DNA of 64,000 nt from assembly GCA_963693365.1 (NCBI GenBank), contig CAVNZM010000007.1, positions 10,602,001 to 10,666,000 on the forward strand. Direction: 5' to 3'. The notes under the pieces are model-generated. The model saw nothing but the letters and a program-made list of their open reading frames with translations, was not told where the DNA came from and did not search any database. Positions within the stretch are counted from its first letter, which is position 1. Every line of letters begins with the position of its first letter. The stretch comes from Amoebidium appalachense (Eukaryota; Ichthyosporea). Positions 1 to 19,255 of the stretch are shown here, piece after piece. A program made the translations under genes and the position numbers.

Positions 1-558
1 CGCAGGCATACCTGCATACAGCACCCACGTTCCCGTACATCTTGTAGCACCTACTGCACACGCACACGCACACACGAATATGCACACGAACGTGTGCGCG
101 CACACACACATACACATGCCTACATTTCAACACAAGCGCACACATGAATACCGAAGATTACAATGCACGCAACTGTGCATAGACCTCTTTGCACGCTGGG
201 GTTACACGAGGCTGCGTACACACACCTGTGTGAAAATACCATGCTGTGTCGCTACTGCTATTACTCGTGATTGTGGCACAATGGTAAGGTTTTGACAGCT
301 CTGCGTGAAGAGCACATCCGAGGGGTAGATTTAGGCGGATGGTACTCGCTGCCTTTGCCAGACAGTGAAAGGATATTGTCACCAACATGCATACACACAT
401 ACACGCATCTGCGCATACCACACACGTGCATGCGTGTACGAAGAAACCATCATCTTCGACTTCGCAACACGTGGACACGCACGCATGCATGCACACATGA
501 CGTCCACACACAAAGACGCACATGCATACGCACACACATACACTCACACACATTCACA

Positions 559-649
<91 letters not shown>

Positions 650-667
650 GCACACACACACACACAG
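1..667. other. Upstream/intronic sequence before the first recognised WDTC1 exon
   Basis: No exon can be supported here. The stretch is CA-rich, with an (ACGC)n block at about 555-612 passing into (CA)n that runs directly into the acceptor at 667. A splice-donor-like GGTAAGG lies near 281-287, but the sequence before it does not resemble the missing WDTC1 N-terminus in any phase I could join. The first WDTC1 exon(s) probably lie before the window or are unrecognised here. Confidence 0.5.
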
Positions 668-1300
668 CCTGCTTGTGTCTGGGTCTGACGACCGCCAGGT
701 TCTTCTCTGGGATTATGTTTCTTGCCAACCGGTTCGGGCCATACCCACGGGCCACTCCAACAACGTGTTTGGGGCCTACCTGCTGCCTAACACAAACGAC
801 TCGGTGCTGGTCACGTGTGCCGGCGACACCGAGGTTTGTGGGGGCACCCGATTATCTCGATGGGATATCTCGGTCATGGGTTATCAGGTTTTTTTATTTT
901 TGTGGGGGGGGGGGGGGGGGGGGTAGTTCATCAAACCAGGAACGGGAATTATGAACCCAGGGCTAGTAAATTGTTGTATATGGGGAAGACATTCATCCGT
1001 CTTCATTTTCTAAAAGTTTGAGCAGTCTGTGAAGGACCAGTGTATTCTTGCGAACGGGGAATACATTCTTATTCTTGGTCTTACATCCCACTTCGCCAGT
1101 CTTGTTTGTGTTGCGATTTGTTATGTGTGTCACGTGTGTCTGGAAAGTCCTTCTCGCTTCTTTGCCTGTTTTCATTTTAAGTTTGTTTGTGTGTATTTTT
1201 CTTTTCTTTCTTTCTTTCTTCTTCTTTTTTTCTTTTCTTTCTTTCTTTCTTTCTTTTTTTGGGGGGGGGGGGGGGGAGGGGGGGGAGAGATGGGGCGGGG

Positions 1301-1345
<45 letters not shown>

Positions 1346-2530
1346 CGGTGCACCCACTGCTCTATCCCACCCAACACTGAGGTGTGGCTGCAGGTGCGGC
1401 TGCACTTTCTGGCCCGTGACCCGGTCAGCACGGCCGTGTTCACGGGCCACACGGGCCGGGTCAAGCGGCTGGCCATCGAGCCGGGTAACCCGTATGTGTG
1501 GTTCTCTGCTGCCGAGGACGGTACAGTGCGCCAGTATGACCGCAGACTGCAAGGTCGGTGGACATGTGTTTGGTGGCGGTAGCTTTGGTTTTTGTGTTTG
1601 TGTTGCGCATTTGTTTGTGTGGGGGGGTTGGTGTGGATATATGCGTGAAAAACGTGTCTCTGTGTGTTTGAGTTTTTTTTTAGGACCATGAGGGGAAGAG
1701 TGTTTGGCTGTGTGACTGGTGAGAAGTGGTGGTGTTGGTTGGTCGGGGGAGAAAGGGGGGGGGGGAAGGGGGGGGGGGTAGGTAGGTTTGCTTTTCGCTT
1801 CTAGGCAGTGGGGTCACTGACAGGTTATGGGTGCAGGGGAGGGCACAGTGCTGATTGAGATGGAGGGAGCCGCAGACAGAGAGCCCAGGGGCAGATCCAT
1901 CTGTGAGTGTGTGCATGTGTGTGTATGGTGTGTGTGTGTGTGTGTGTGTGTATGGTGTGTATGGTGTGTATGTTTGTGTGTGTGTGCGTATGGTGTGTGT
2001 ATGGTGTGTGTATGGTGTGTGTGTGTGTGTTTGTGAGAGAGAGAGAGGGGGGGGGGGGGGGGGGGAGAGGGAGGGGGTTGCCAACATGTGCTTGTTGGGC
2101 CTTGTGGTGGGAGGCACAGAATAAAGCGGAATAGATCATCGCTAGGGGAGAGTTGGAGAGGAGTGGGTGGGGGGGTTGGTGTGGGGTTGCATGGGTATTG
2201 GTGTGGGTGTGAGTCGACGTATGGGGCTTCTTGTCTGCCTGAATTGAATTGATTGGGTGCTGATTGAAAGCCGAAGGACAGCTACCTAGAAGAGAGGTGG
2301 GGGGAGGGGAGAGAGGGGGGAGGGGGGGAGGGGGGGGGGGGTCCCACTGCAACTCTTTATTTGCCTGTATTCTGAGCATTGGCATCTCCTGCCCTTCCGT
2401 ATGCGCTCCTCTTTGGCTTTTGGCATGCTGTTTCGGGTGTGTGTATGTGGGGGTGGGGAGGGGGGGGGGGAGGGTATGGAAGGCAATAAATAATCTCTAG
2501 ATGTGTGGTTGCCTCCCCCTCCCCTCCCCC

Positions 2531-2561
<31 letters not shown>

Positions 2562-3896
2562 TTATTCCCCCTCCTCCGCTTCCCTCTTCCGGAAACAGAC
2601 AAACACACAAACGCGAGCCCCACGACCACTTCTTATCTCCGATGGCCCAAGATTCGTAGAGGGGGGAGGGAAAATCTGGTCTCGAAGCTGAAATAACCAC
2701 AGCTACCATTGTGGTTGACCCCACACCTTCAACTCACCTTCCCCCCTCCCCCCCCCCCCCCCCCCCCTCTCCCCCCCCTCCCCCCCTACCCCTCTCCCCT
2801 CGCCCTCCCCCCCTCTCTCTCTGCAGTCGGGCTGTCATCTGGCCCCGAGGTTAAAACTCTTGCCCTGTGTGGTGCTGCCCCCCAGTATCTGGCTGTGGGC
2901 TGCAATGATCCATATGTGAGGGTGTTTGATAGGAGGATGCTGGGGGCCGCAGGTAGGTGCATGGGCCAATGAGGGCCACCCATCCATAGCCATATGTGGT
3001 TAGCTGTGCAACGGGTTAGACGTGTGGAGAGACTTGCCAATTATGGTGCAAGGGTTGCTTTTAATGATGGGGCCTCACAGGTCAAATAGTGAGTACACGG
3101 GCCTGGTGATACTGCACCGAGCAGCCTATTTTCATGTGACCGTCAATTGGAGTTTAAATGGACCATATTTGGATTTTTGAGGTTCCAATGGAGTTAAAGT
3201 AACCACCGCTACTCCCGCTTTAGCTGCTGGGCGGCTAGCCACATTGGCGACGTCATTCTGTGCACATTTTCCATGACGCTGTGTAGTCACCTTAAAAAGG
3301 CGCGAAAATAGGCTGGGCTGAAGCTGGCTCTGTCGTATGTCGACATCATCGACTTCGGCAATGTGACTCAAATTGATTGTGTCTCTTGATTGGTCGCATT
3401 TGAGATGTGTGGATTACGGGTGCTCAGCGCCCAGACGCTAAAATGGGAGAAGCGGTGGTTGGTTTAAGCCAGGCTGGGGTCCCGCTGACACAGTATGTAT
3501 GTTTGAATGAAAGTCCAAGTTTGGTCAAATTAGGAATTCTTGGTCGATCGGAATTGCCAATGCGCGGGAATTTACTGTATAATGATTGCCATTCTAGCCA
3601 GTGTGCACAGGCCCAATGGCTTCCCTTTGTTTCTTACCATATATGGTGCAGGCAGCAGCAGGCACCGAGACCATCTAGCCCAGTGCTATGCCCCGAGTAG
3701 TCTGGCCAGGGCTGCAGCCTCCCCCCGCTACATGGGCCGTACATACGTCACACATGTGGCCTTTAGCGATGACGGCGCACAGCTGCTTGCATCATATGGC
3801 GCAAACCAGGTGGGTGGGTTGGTGTGTGTGTGTGTGTTGTGTGATTGTGTACGTGTACGTGTGTTGTGTGATTGTGTGTGTGTGTGTGTGTTATGT

Positions 3897-3934
<38 letters not shown>

Positions 3935-4662
3935 TGTGGTGGTGGTGGTGGTGGGGTGGGGTGGGGGGGGTGTTTGTGTCTGGAGAAGAAGGGGGGGGGG
4001 GGGGGTTGAGAGCGAGGTGTTGAAAAGGGGGGGGGGGGGGGGGGAGGGAAGGGGAGGTGGGTGTCAATGAGTGCGGGTTGGTGAGTGGGTCGGGGGGGGG
4101 GGGGGGGGGAGGGGGGGGGGCAGGTGGTGTTTGTGTCTGGAGAAGAAAAGGGGAAAAGGGGGGGGGGGGGGGCGTTGAGAGCGAGGTGTTGAAGGGGAGG
4201 GGGGGGGGGGGGAAGGCACCCTAAAAAACTGCACGAATTGCCTGCACATATGCCTTTGGCTGTTGTATACCGTATCCATTCCACCCCCCACACACACACA
4301 CACATTGTGGTTGCCATGCCTGTGGTGTACACATGCGTGGCGTATTGGCCTGATGGGCTACTGACTGGTCCTATGGCTGCAGGTGTATCTATTTGATGTC
4401 AGGGGCAGACAGACAGAGAGCATGCTTGCGCCCCCACCAAACACAACACAGCCACAGGCAGGTCACCCGCCACTGCCCGTGCTTGCCATGCTTTACCCAC
4501 CATCCCCCCCTCCCCCCCCCCCCCCCCCCCCCCCCCAATATATATATATATATTATAAGAAGAAAAAAACAAAAACCAAAAGAAAAAACTTATTGTCGCA
4601 CTTCGCACGTGAAAGCATGCATGCCTTTGGCTGGCATTTAACTCAAAAAGACAACAGCGAAA

Positions 4663-4695
<33 letters not shown>

Positions 4696-7600
4696 CCTTC
4701 CTTCTGACAGTCTATTCGTGAGCAAGCAAATGAGATGTGTGCGAGGGGTGGGAGAAAAATGGGCTGGAAGCCAATTAAAGAAAGCTGCTTTAGTGCTTTT
4801 TAAAAACAAACAGTCGCAGCGCTTGAGTTGGGCCTTAAAGGTAACAGCCACACTTTCCTTGTGTCGATTGACAATCATTGGTCAAGTGGTTTTTTTTTTT
4901 TTTTTTGTCTCCGACTTCTCCATCTGACCAGGACGGGACTACCACACACGTATATCCTGGCCTTTACACACACGCACTCGCACTCGCACGCGCATACACG
5001 CACACGCACACGCACACGCACACACACACACACACACACACAGGTGCCCAACAAGTGTGCAGAGCTAAAGCGGCAGCTAGGGACCAGTGCGTTCAAGAAG
5101 CAGATGTGGGCCCATGCCGTACACTACTACAGGTGGGAAGAAGAATGCATGCAGGAAAGGAAACACTTTATTAGAAAAAGAAAGAAGTGTTTATTTGTTT
5201 TTTCCCCCGGGGGGGAAGGGGGGGGGGGGTTGTGTGTGTGCGGCTACGAGAGGGAGGGAGGGTAGAATGGGTTTGTGTTTGTGTGGTGGTGGTGGTGGGG
5301 GAGGGGGGAAATGGGGGGAGGGGGGGGGGGGATGGGTTAGTGTTTGTGTAGGCTTGATCCATCTACCCTTTGCATTTGACTGACTGGTCGATTGATTTAT
5401 CGAAGAGGGAGGGCTTGGTTACGGGGGCAAAAGGCCAAGTTATTATGCCCATACCTGCTGCAAATTATTGTGCTTGGTTACTGCAAAACGTGAGTCGGAG
5501 AGCGGGTGGTGTCCCTTTATTGGGTCAGGTTAGACCATTAATTTAACCACATGATCTGATTGGAGCATTATGCAGTGAGGCTATCCGCCTATGCCCCCAC
5601 GCATCACTGCTCTATTCCAACCGTGCTGCTGCCCTTTTACGTCGAAACTGGAGGGGTGATGCCCTGCAGGCATGGAAGGATGCACAGGCTGCAATCACAC
5701 TCAAGTAGCAATGCCCCCCCCCAACACCACCACCACCACCACCACCATCTGTGATACTGGAGTGTGTTTAGCCATCAAGGCACACGCGCAGGCACACTCG
5801 TAAACATGCATGTGCATGCAAGCAGACACTGATACACCATATACAGACACATGCTCACACTTGCGGGAACACGGCATACACTACACATACAAACCCTTAC
5901 ACACAAAGAACACCACATAAGCACGTGCCCACCCCACCCCATGGCCCTATGGTACAGTAGAATGCACAGCAGCATAACACCTACCACCCCGGTGCCCCTT
6001 ACACCTTCTCTCATGTTCTTCTACCTTTGCATCTCGTTTCTGTTCAAAACATACGTCTCTTTTTTTGCCGAACTAGCACATGGAAACAGAACCGAAGTAA
6101 GATGAAAGGTGAAGGAGAGGAGAAGAGGGACAATAAGCCATTGTGGCCATGGTGGGCACCCTTGCACTAACTCACAGTGACTGCGCCCAAACCATGGAAG
6201 CACGCACGCATGCGTGCACGCACACACACGCATGCACGCACACACGCACGTGCGCGCGCGCACGCACACACACACACACACACACACACAGCCCAGACAA
6301 CGTGAAGGGTCATCTGCGTCTGGCCCAGGCACTTTATTCACTGCAGCGGCTCAACCTTGCACACACAACAATCATGGCTTCCCTCGAGAGGTTGGCAAGC
6401 CCCCCCCCCCCCCCCCCTTGGTCTCCGCTACACACACACACCACCACTACCGCCACACTCACGAGTGCGGGTGCACATACATGCACCAATGCTCACACAC
6501 GAATTCACATACGTGCTTGCGCAGACACACAAGCAACCGTACATGCAAACAAGCACACACTTTTGGGCACACAGCACAAGTCTAATTACCCAAGCCCCCC
6601 CCCCCCCTCCTCCTCCTCCTTTCTTCCCCTCTTTCAACAACTATGCACACATGACGACCAGTTCAGACAATCTTCACCCCCCACATGCTCTGTTTGGTAC
6701 GTGGCAAGGATGCCCTCCTATAAAACCCCCTTTTGAAAGAGGAGCGGGGGTAACAGCAGTTGATTCTGGTTGATTTAGAGTAGCTGTCATATATAGATAG
6801 TCTGTAAACTAAGAATATGGGTCCCAATTAGCCTGCACACTCTCCCTCGATAGTGTCAGGCACCCACGTGAAAACACACCACCACACTGTTTGCGCCACT
6901 ATGCAATGCAATGCAAAGCATGTGACTGTAATGGTAAACAAAGGCGCTGACAGACACAAATACACCATGCAGATTTCCCGGTGAGTCCAGGCTGGTCGAA
7001 GAAAAGAACATCATCGAGGGATTAATAGCAGAGAGGAGAGAGCGCAGGAGGAGGAGGAGACAGCGGGCAAGAAGGGAGGAAGAGAACGAGGATGGAGTTG
7101 AAAGAAACGAGGGTGCAGACAAGGATAAGGAAGAGCAAGAGAACAAGAACGAGGTCGGGGATGACAGTATCGAGGGACATGCCCTGAATGGGTCTGCACC
7201 GCATATTAAAGTTGACAGAGTCGAGGATGAAAAGGTGGGGGGTGTACCCTACAGTCCCCTCCTGATCGGGTATTTGGAAACAGCAGGTTGCGCTAACATT
7301 GCGGGTTGTGGGTAGAAAGTAGCTGGGGGAGAAGGGGGGGGGGGGGGAAGGGGAGGGAGGGAGGGGTGTTTGGGGGGGGGGGGGGGGGGGGGGAGGGGGA
7401 GGGGGGGGGAGGGGTTGCCAAGAAAAGCAGATGATGGGCTATTTGTTGTCGTGTCTGCCCTGCATGCCTGCGCCCCTGTGCATGTGTGCAAATTGACCTT
7501 CATGACCGTGTGGGTGGACTCTGCCCATCTGCCCGTGGCTGTATCTCTCCGTGTGATGGTATCTACGTGTGCACCTTCTAACCGCCTGCCCCCCCCTCTC

Positions 7601-8329
7601 CCCCCAGCCACAGCCCCAGGAGGATGATGGGCCACCCACTGACATCGACAGTGAGACCGAACCCCTCTCCCCCAGTGAGAGTGAAGACGAAGAACCCCCC
7701 CAGAGGAGATTTCGGCTCAGATCACGCCCAGTCACCCCCATGCATCCGTTTAGCGACATGTGTATGAGGTGCGTGCAACATGGGGTGTTGCGGTGGTTAG
7801 ACATGCATGTGTGGATGTATGTGTGGATACACGTGACCCTTACACGTGCACGCACACACATGCACATATCCGATTATGCAATGCATGCTTTCTTGTAAGC
7901 GCACACATGCACACAGAACCACACACGACACACACGCGCAGAGATACAAAACTGTGTTTTTATGGGAGTTTGCTGAGGCACGATTACATGTCTGTATGCA
8001 CACAGGGGTAGTGCCAGGTGCATCTGGAAACCCACTATGTATTTTTAGGTACACCAGCCACCACCTTCCTATTCTTAGACGCTAACCCCTCTCCTCCAGG
8101 TACACGGGGCACTGCAACACCGACACAGACATCAAGGAGGCCACATTCCTGGCATCTGATTGGGTGGTGTCAGGCAGCGATGATGGCCGCATATTTGTGT
8201 GGCACAAGGTTTGTGCTGATTGGTTGATTGGCCTCAATAGACGTGTCACGTGGTGTCACGTGGGTACGCTGGGAATGGCCTTGTGTGCGCTTGCCCCCTC
8301 TCTCTCCCCCCCCCCCCCTCTCGACCTTC

Positions 8330-8366
<37 letters not shown>

Positions 8367-8555
8367 CGCACGCTCCTGCCCCCCAAGAAAGAGAAGAAAA
8401 AAAAGAAAAGAAAAGAAAAGAAAAGAAAAATGAACCGAAATGAACCCATTTTCAATGCAATACATTTGATCCACCATATGTTCATGGTGTCCCTCATTTC
8501 CCAATATCCCCCCACACACACACTCACTCACACACACACACACGCCCGCGCACAC

Positions 8556-8618
<63 letters not shown>

Positions 8619-9413
8619 CCAGCACACAGCTAGTAGGTACGCTGCAGGCAGACAGGCACGTAGTGAACTGTGTTACCCCCCACCCCTCCATCCTTGCCCT
8701 TGCCTCAAGCGGCATCGAGTCAACTATCAAACTGTGGGAGCCTATGCCAAATGAAGAGGCTAAGGTGGGTTTTCCCCCTCATTACAGCAGACACAAACAC
8801 ACATACAAACAAACTGAAAGACGAAACAAAAAAAAGAAACCACATTTTACCTGACTGGTTTGGTTGTATTTGCCTAAAATGCAAGCCGTGTGAAACCAAC
8901 GAGCACGTACCGGTTATCATGTAATGGTTGTGTTGACGCAAATAGCAGGGGGTATGTATGTATGGTGGGAGAAGGGCGGAGAAAAGGGGGGAGGGGGGGA
9001 GGCAAGCACCTTTCTGCATGTGTTCGCCCTTGTGCTAAATAGTTGCCTATGTGCTGCATAGTACCACCCGGCTAACACCCACCCACACCCCCCAAATCTC
9101 CCCCCCCCCCCCCCCCTCCCCTCCCCCCACCTCCGCCACCCCTCCGACCCCACCCCCTTATCCCTCTCACCACTACACTCACTGACCTACTCCACTCCCC
9201 CTCCCCCCCCCTCCCCCCTCCCCCCCCCCCCCCCACACGCACACACACACACAGATCACCACTGCAGCCACAGAGCTAGTGTCGCAGTCTACGTCCAACC
9301 AGCAGCGCATGGCCAGTGATGAGACGCCAGGGGCCACCATACTCGATGCAATATTCACTAGGGTGGCTCAGGCCCAGGGCGCACAGCAGAACGCTGACTG
9401 TGTCATATCGTAG
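668..9413 (+). CDS. WDTC1: WDTC1 (WD40 and tetratricopeptide repeat protein 1), 5' end missing
   Basis: WDTC1/adipose is a WD40-TPR protein that in animals acts as a DDB1-CUL4 substrate receptor and restrains fat storage. Fourteen exons: 668-833, 1394-1553, 1837-1902, 2827-2952, 3652-3809, 4383-4478, 5044-5132, 5576-5704, 6292-6390, 6973-7234, 7608-7768, 8100-8208, 8618-8764, 9255-9413 (TAG). All phases join. Diagnostic stretches in order: [31 protein letters not shown] and [15 protein letters not shown] (WD40 blades); VYLFDV; a TPR-like region with [19 protein letters not shown] and [20 protein letters not shown]; a charged linker (6973-7234); then [31 protein letters not shown] and [14 protein letters not shown]. 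About 641 residues are visible against 677 in human; roughly the first 55 are missing. The 4478 donor is the least certain border. The gene converges on the SV2-like gene. Confidence 0.93.
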
Positions 9414-9417
9414 GGGG

Positions 9418-9450
<33 letters not shown>

Positions 9451-10623
9451 TGTGTTTTTTGTTTTTGTTTTTCTTGCTTTTGCTTTTTTTTTTTTTTTTT
9501 TTTGTGGGGGGGGGGGGGGGGGGGGGGGTAGACTTCTAGACTGATGTGAATGACGCAGACCAGAAAATGGAGTTGTGTTTGTGGGGGGTGATATTGGTTT
9601 GATTCACAGATATATTTGCAGTTAAGTTTGTGTGGTGGGATGCCATCTGATAAGGACGAAAGAGGGGGGGTGTCTGCTTCACATGCACAACTGGTGCAAA
9701 AAAAGAATATAAAAAAAAGAAAAGAGGGGGAAGGGAGGGAAGGGGAAGGGGGGTAGCCACGCGCAAATTTTGGGGTGCATGTACGAATGACAGTAAGTAT
9801 TTGTCGATCACCGTTTGTGTACATAGGGGCTCCCTTGGCAAAGACGGGTTTTGCAGTTTCCGTATGCTCACACAGTTGTGCCGGTTCCTCTGCATATGTT
9901 GCAAAATGGCACGTTGTCCCATATCTTACTACCAAGATTTGTCCTGTTATTGTACATTGAAGCTTTTTCTCAAACCAATAGATTGATCTTCCGCTTTTGT
10001 TGACAAAACTTCTCATTTGCCCGACCTGCAGGCACTATAATGGTTAAATGGTACATATATCACATACTGGCGGTGTGGGCCTACAAAAACATATTCGATA
10101 ATGACTGGCAATATAAAATATACGTTTTAAAAAGGTGCTCGACGTGCAGAGTGCCCATTCGTGCAACACAACAAGACATAACAGCAGCAACATATCTGCT
10201 CTGTGCAGGGTTAAACCCACATACAAACCCACCCTGGGTGAGCCAGCATACTAGTAGTACAAAGAATGGGGCCCAACCAACACCGGGCATATGACGTGTA
10301 CCAACAAGCGTGTAAAGTTGCCATTGCTTACGCGCATGCTTGTGTGCATTCGTGCCCTTTCATGTGTTTGTGTGTACAAGTAACACCCACCCATACGAAT
10401 TTCTGTGCGTGGGTGTGCCTTTGTTTGGATAGTATATACAACCGGAAAGGGTGGAAAATTCTCCAGACTTATCTTGATCAGACGTCGCGGACAAAAAACC
10501 TGCATGCCCAATAGGACACGTACACCCACACCTTTCTTGAACGAGCGCCAATACGTGCTGGAAAAGTAGAGGGAACGAGGGAGGGAGGGAAGGAGAGGGG
10601 GGGGGGGGGGGGGGGGGTTCATG
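9414..10623. other. Convergent intergenic region between WDTC1 and the SV2-like gene
   Basis: This holds the 3' flanks of both neighbours. It has long G runs around 9420-9450 and 9505-9528, with a T run between them at 9487-9503. About 900 bp of ordinary unique sequence follows, then a G run at 10597-10617 just before the stop codon of the minus-strand gene. No open frame here has family resemblance. Confidence 0.6.
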
Positions 10624-16360
<5,737 letters not shown>

Positions 16361-16763
16361 AAGGCAGCATGCATAACACGTTGTGCTTGCTTAGGCTAAC
16401 TGCTTGACTTTCGACTTTCCAAGTTCGCCGCCGGGCCGCTGCAGCCTGTAGCTCGGCAGTTAGATGTGCAAAACAGACTGTTCAGTGTCATAAGAGCCAG
16501 TCACGCCAGTACTAGTCTGTGGGGGTCCAAATCAGATATTTCCAAATTACCCAAAAACTGAAAATTTTTGTCTAAGTCATACCGTCATGCCTTTATTTAC
16601 GAATTGAGTACCCCTAAACGTGCAGTTTAGGAAGCCAAATAAACTTTAGATTTGGGATTTCGATTGGTGCAATTAGTTATTCATGCTCAGATCTGTTTGT
16701 GTCAATGCACCGTGGCCCGCGCCGCCGCGCGCGGGCCCGCCTGAACTCGAGTCCGGCTCCCCG

Positions 16764-16807
<44 letters not shown>

Positions 16808-16859
16808 ACCACCAGCCCCCTCCGCCTAGAACCATCCCCCCTCCCTCTCCCTTCCGCGA

Positions 16860-16895
<36 letters not shown>

Positions 16896-17537
16896 TCCCG
16901 GGCCCCCTCCTTTCCCTGCACACATGCACACACCTTGCTTACGATAATACCTGTTGTACATGTCTGTAACAACCGTAACTACATGTTGAAAGCTCGTCCG
17001 GCCGGCGCGAGCCTTAGCGACATTTCATGATCACCGAGTCCCCCCTTCCCCCCCCTTCCCCCCCCTCTCCCTCCCCCTTCCCCCTTCCCCCCCTCCCCCC
17101 CTCCCTCCTTCTCTCTCACATTGTGGTCTCGCCCGTCAGGCCTCCCTTCGATTTTTCCTAGCTTGTGCACTAACAATTATTAACGCATGATCTCCCACGA
17201 CCTCGCGCTCGCCCCTCTGCTCAGCTCACTGTCAGTGACCGTCTTGATTCCTGCACATTTATAACACATGACGTCGACCATCCCCCCCACCCTCCCCTCC
17301 ACCCCCCTCCTCCTCTTTCCCCTCCCCCCCCCCCCCCCCCTCCCCCCCCCCCCCCTCCCCCCCCCCCTTCCCCCCGCACCCACGCACACACACACACCTT
17401 TTGGTCTAGCACATTCTTCACCGCACATTCTGGACCCCCCTCCCCACCTCCTCCACACACAAAAAAAGAAAGAAATCAATAAAAAGAAAAAATGAAAATA
17501 AGAAGAAGGTAAGGAAAAAGAACTTCCGGGGAGAAAA

Positions 17538-17569
<32 letters not shown>

Positions 17570-17941
17570 GGGGGATACTTAGATTTTCCCCTCATACAGG
17601 TGTGTGGATCCTCCCTCCTTTTCCCCACATGAAAATTAGCGGGACTGCGGCAACGTGGTGGGATAAGGCGTTATCAAAAACAGTGCCGATCGGGGTCAGT
17701 TTAGTATCCTGAATTATAGTCAGATATAGTTGCGCTATACTACGATCGGTCTCTATGCGGAAGACGTTAGCTCCCTGAGGCAGTGCCTCGCTGGCGGTGA
17801 AACGGGAATTTAAAAAATGAAAGTGTGAAATCCCTCCACCTCTCTCAGTCTTAATCCTTGTCCTCCAATAAACTTTAGTTTAGTTTTGTTCGCGCTTATT
17901 CCAACGTGCCCTCCCACCCTTTCCTTCCTTACTAAATGCTA

Positions 17942-17991
<50 letters not shown>

Positions 17992-19255
17992 ACCCCACCC
18001 CCCCAACCCCTCAAAAAAAAAAAAAAAAAACTTTAAAAGTGTGTTGATCTTGATAAATGATCAATTTGAAACAAAAACTAACCCTATCCCCGTGCAGGAC
18101 TACGTACTACTTAGTAACCCTCACTCCCGAGCCCACTATTCTGACCCGCGTTTTTCTCATTTTTGCTTTGTTCGACCCAAAGGCGGTCACTTGGCAAGCG
18201 TCAGCAAAAACAGGAAGACCCTTTGTCCGTATATGGTGCCCCCAGCTGGTGTGCAAGTAAGCTGGACTGTGTGCAACTTCTTCCTATGTTCCGGGATGGC
18301 GTATGTATGTGTAATTGTGTGCAGTGTCATGCACGTGTGATGAGCGTCCTGTGTGAGCGAATGTGTGTTACAGTATGGAGGAGGCCCCCCGGGGGGGGAA
18401 GGGGGGGGGATTTAGTGCGGGGCATTTCCAAGGGCCCGCCGGGGTATGTAGTTCAAAGGGAATTGGGCCGGGGGGGGGGGGGGGGGGAGGAAAGGGGGGG
18501 GGGGGGGGGAGGGGGAGGATTCGTGCCAGCCTCTATCTACCAATAGTATACTATTGGCATATTACATCATGTGACTGGATATACATACATTTCAAATTGT
18601 ATTAATTCCTTTCTTAGTAAAGTTTTGAAAGTTAGGTTTTGAGGCCTATTTGTATAGTGAGTCCGGGAGTGATCAACCAGTGGCAATTTTGCAGTGTCAT
18701 ATGCATATGTACACTACAATATGGAGAGTAGCGGACATGTTATGTAGCTGAACATAAGGTACATACCATCAGTGAGCATGTTGCCTGCCAGTTGCATGAG
18801 TCATTTGACATGTGAAAGGACACTGTGTGGGCATCACCAAAATTTTGTTTGCAAAATGTCAGTATGAGGCTTAAATGCCCCGTAAAGTAAAAAATAAAAA
18901 TAAAAAAAAAATAAAAAAAAAGGGGGGGGGGGGGGGGGGGGGGGGGCAAGGTTCAACTAAAATAATTTGATATCAATTGCATGTCAAATAGCACCGGCAA
19001 AACACCCACTGTGCAATGATCGACATGTACATAAGAAGGATTTCATTTTTATTGCATGTCGGATTTAATTGGCATTGGTCTACCAACTACTGGCACATAC
19101 GGTTTACTTTGGCCTCTAGCCATTCGTTATTATTTATCACATACCATTCATTCGTGCACCAATTCGGATTCTAAATTCATACATTAATTAATCATCGCTC
19201 AAAGTGTGTGTTTACGTTTACATTGCCCTGGTACCAATTGAATTCTCAAGCTAGC
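16361..19255. other. Repeat-rich intergenic region upstream of the SV2-like gene
   Basis: No convincing gene. 16361-16720 and 17580-17930 are unique sequence. 16764-16893 holds long C runs, 17280-17390 is C-rich, 17538-17568 is a G run, 17943-17991 is a C run of nearly 50, and 18000-18030 is C/A-rich ending in an A run. A potential hairpin has arms CCGATCG near 17685 and CGATCGG near 17743. 18460-18520 and 18918-18946 are G runs. The promoter of the SV2-like gene presumably lies in 16361-16700, but no clear TATA box was found. Confidence 0.5.

Noticed and set aside
1681-1719. A WDTC1 exon beginning GACCATGAGGGGAAG after the T run
   Set aside because: Its apparent product ([12 protein letters not shown]) cannot be joined in phase to the preceding exon, whereas the segment at 1837-1902 joins cleanly and matches the family.
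3132-3371. Minus-strand ORF in a WDTC1 intron
   Set aside because: 79 codons, no start context, no motif; ordinary unique intronic sequence.
17580-17830. Structured RNA or spliceosomal RNA candidate with CCGATCG/CGATCGG arms
   Set aside because: I compared it by eye with U1, U2, U4, U5 and U6 signatures and found no matching core motifs; a covariance-model search would decide.
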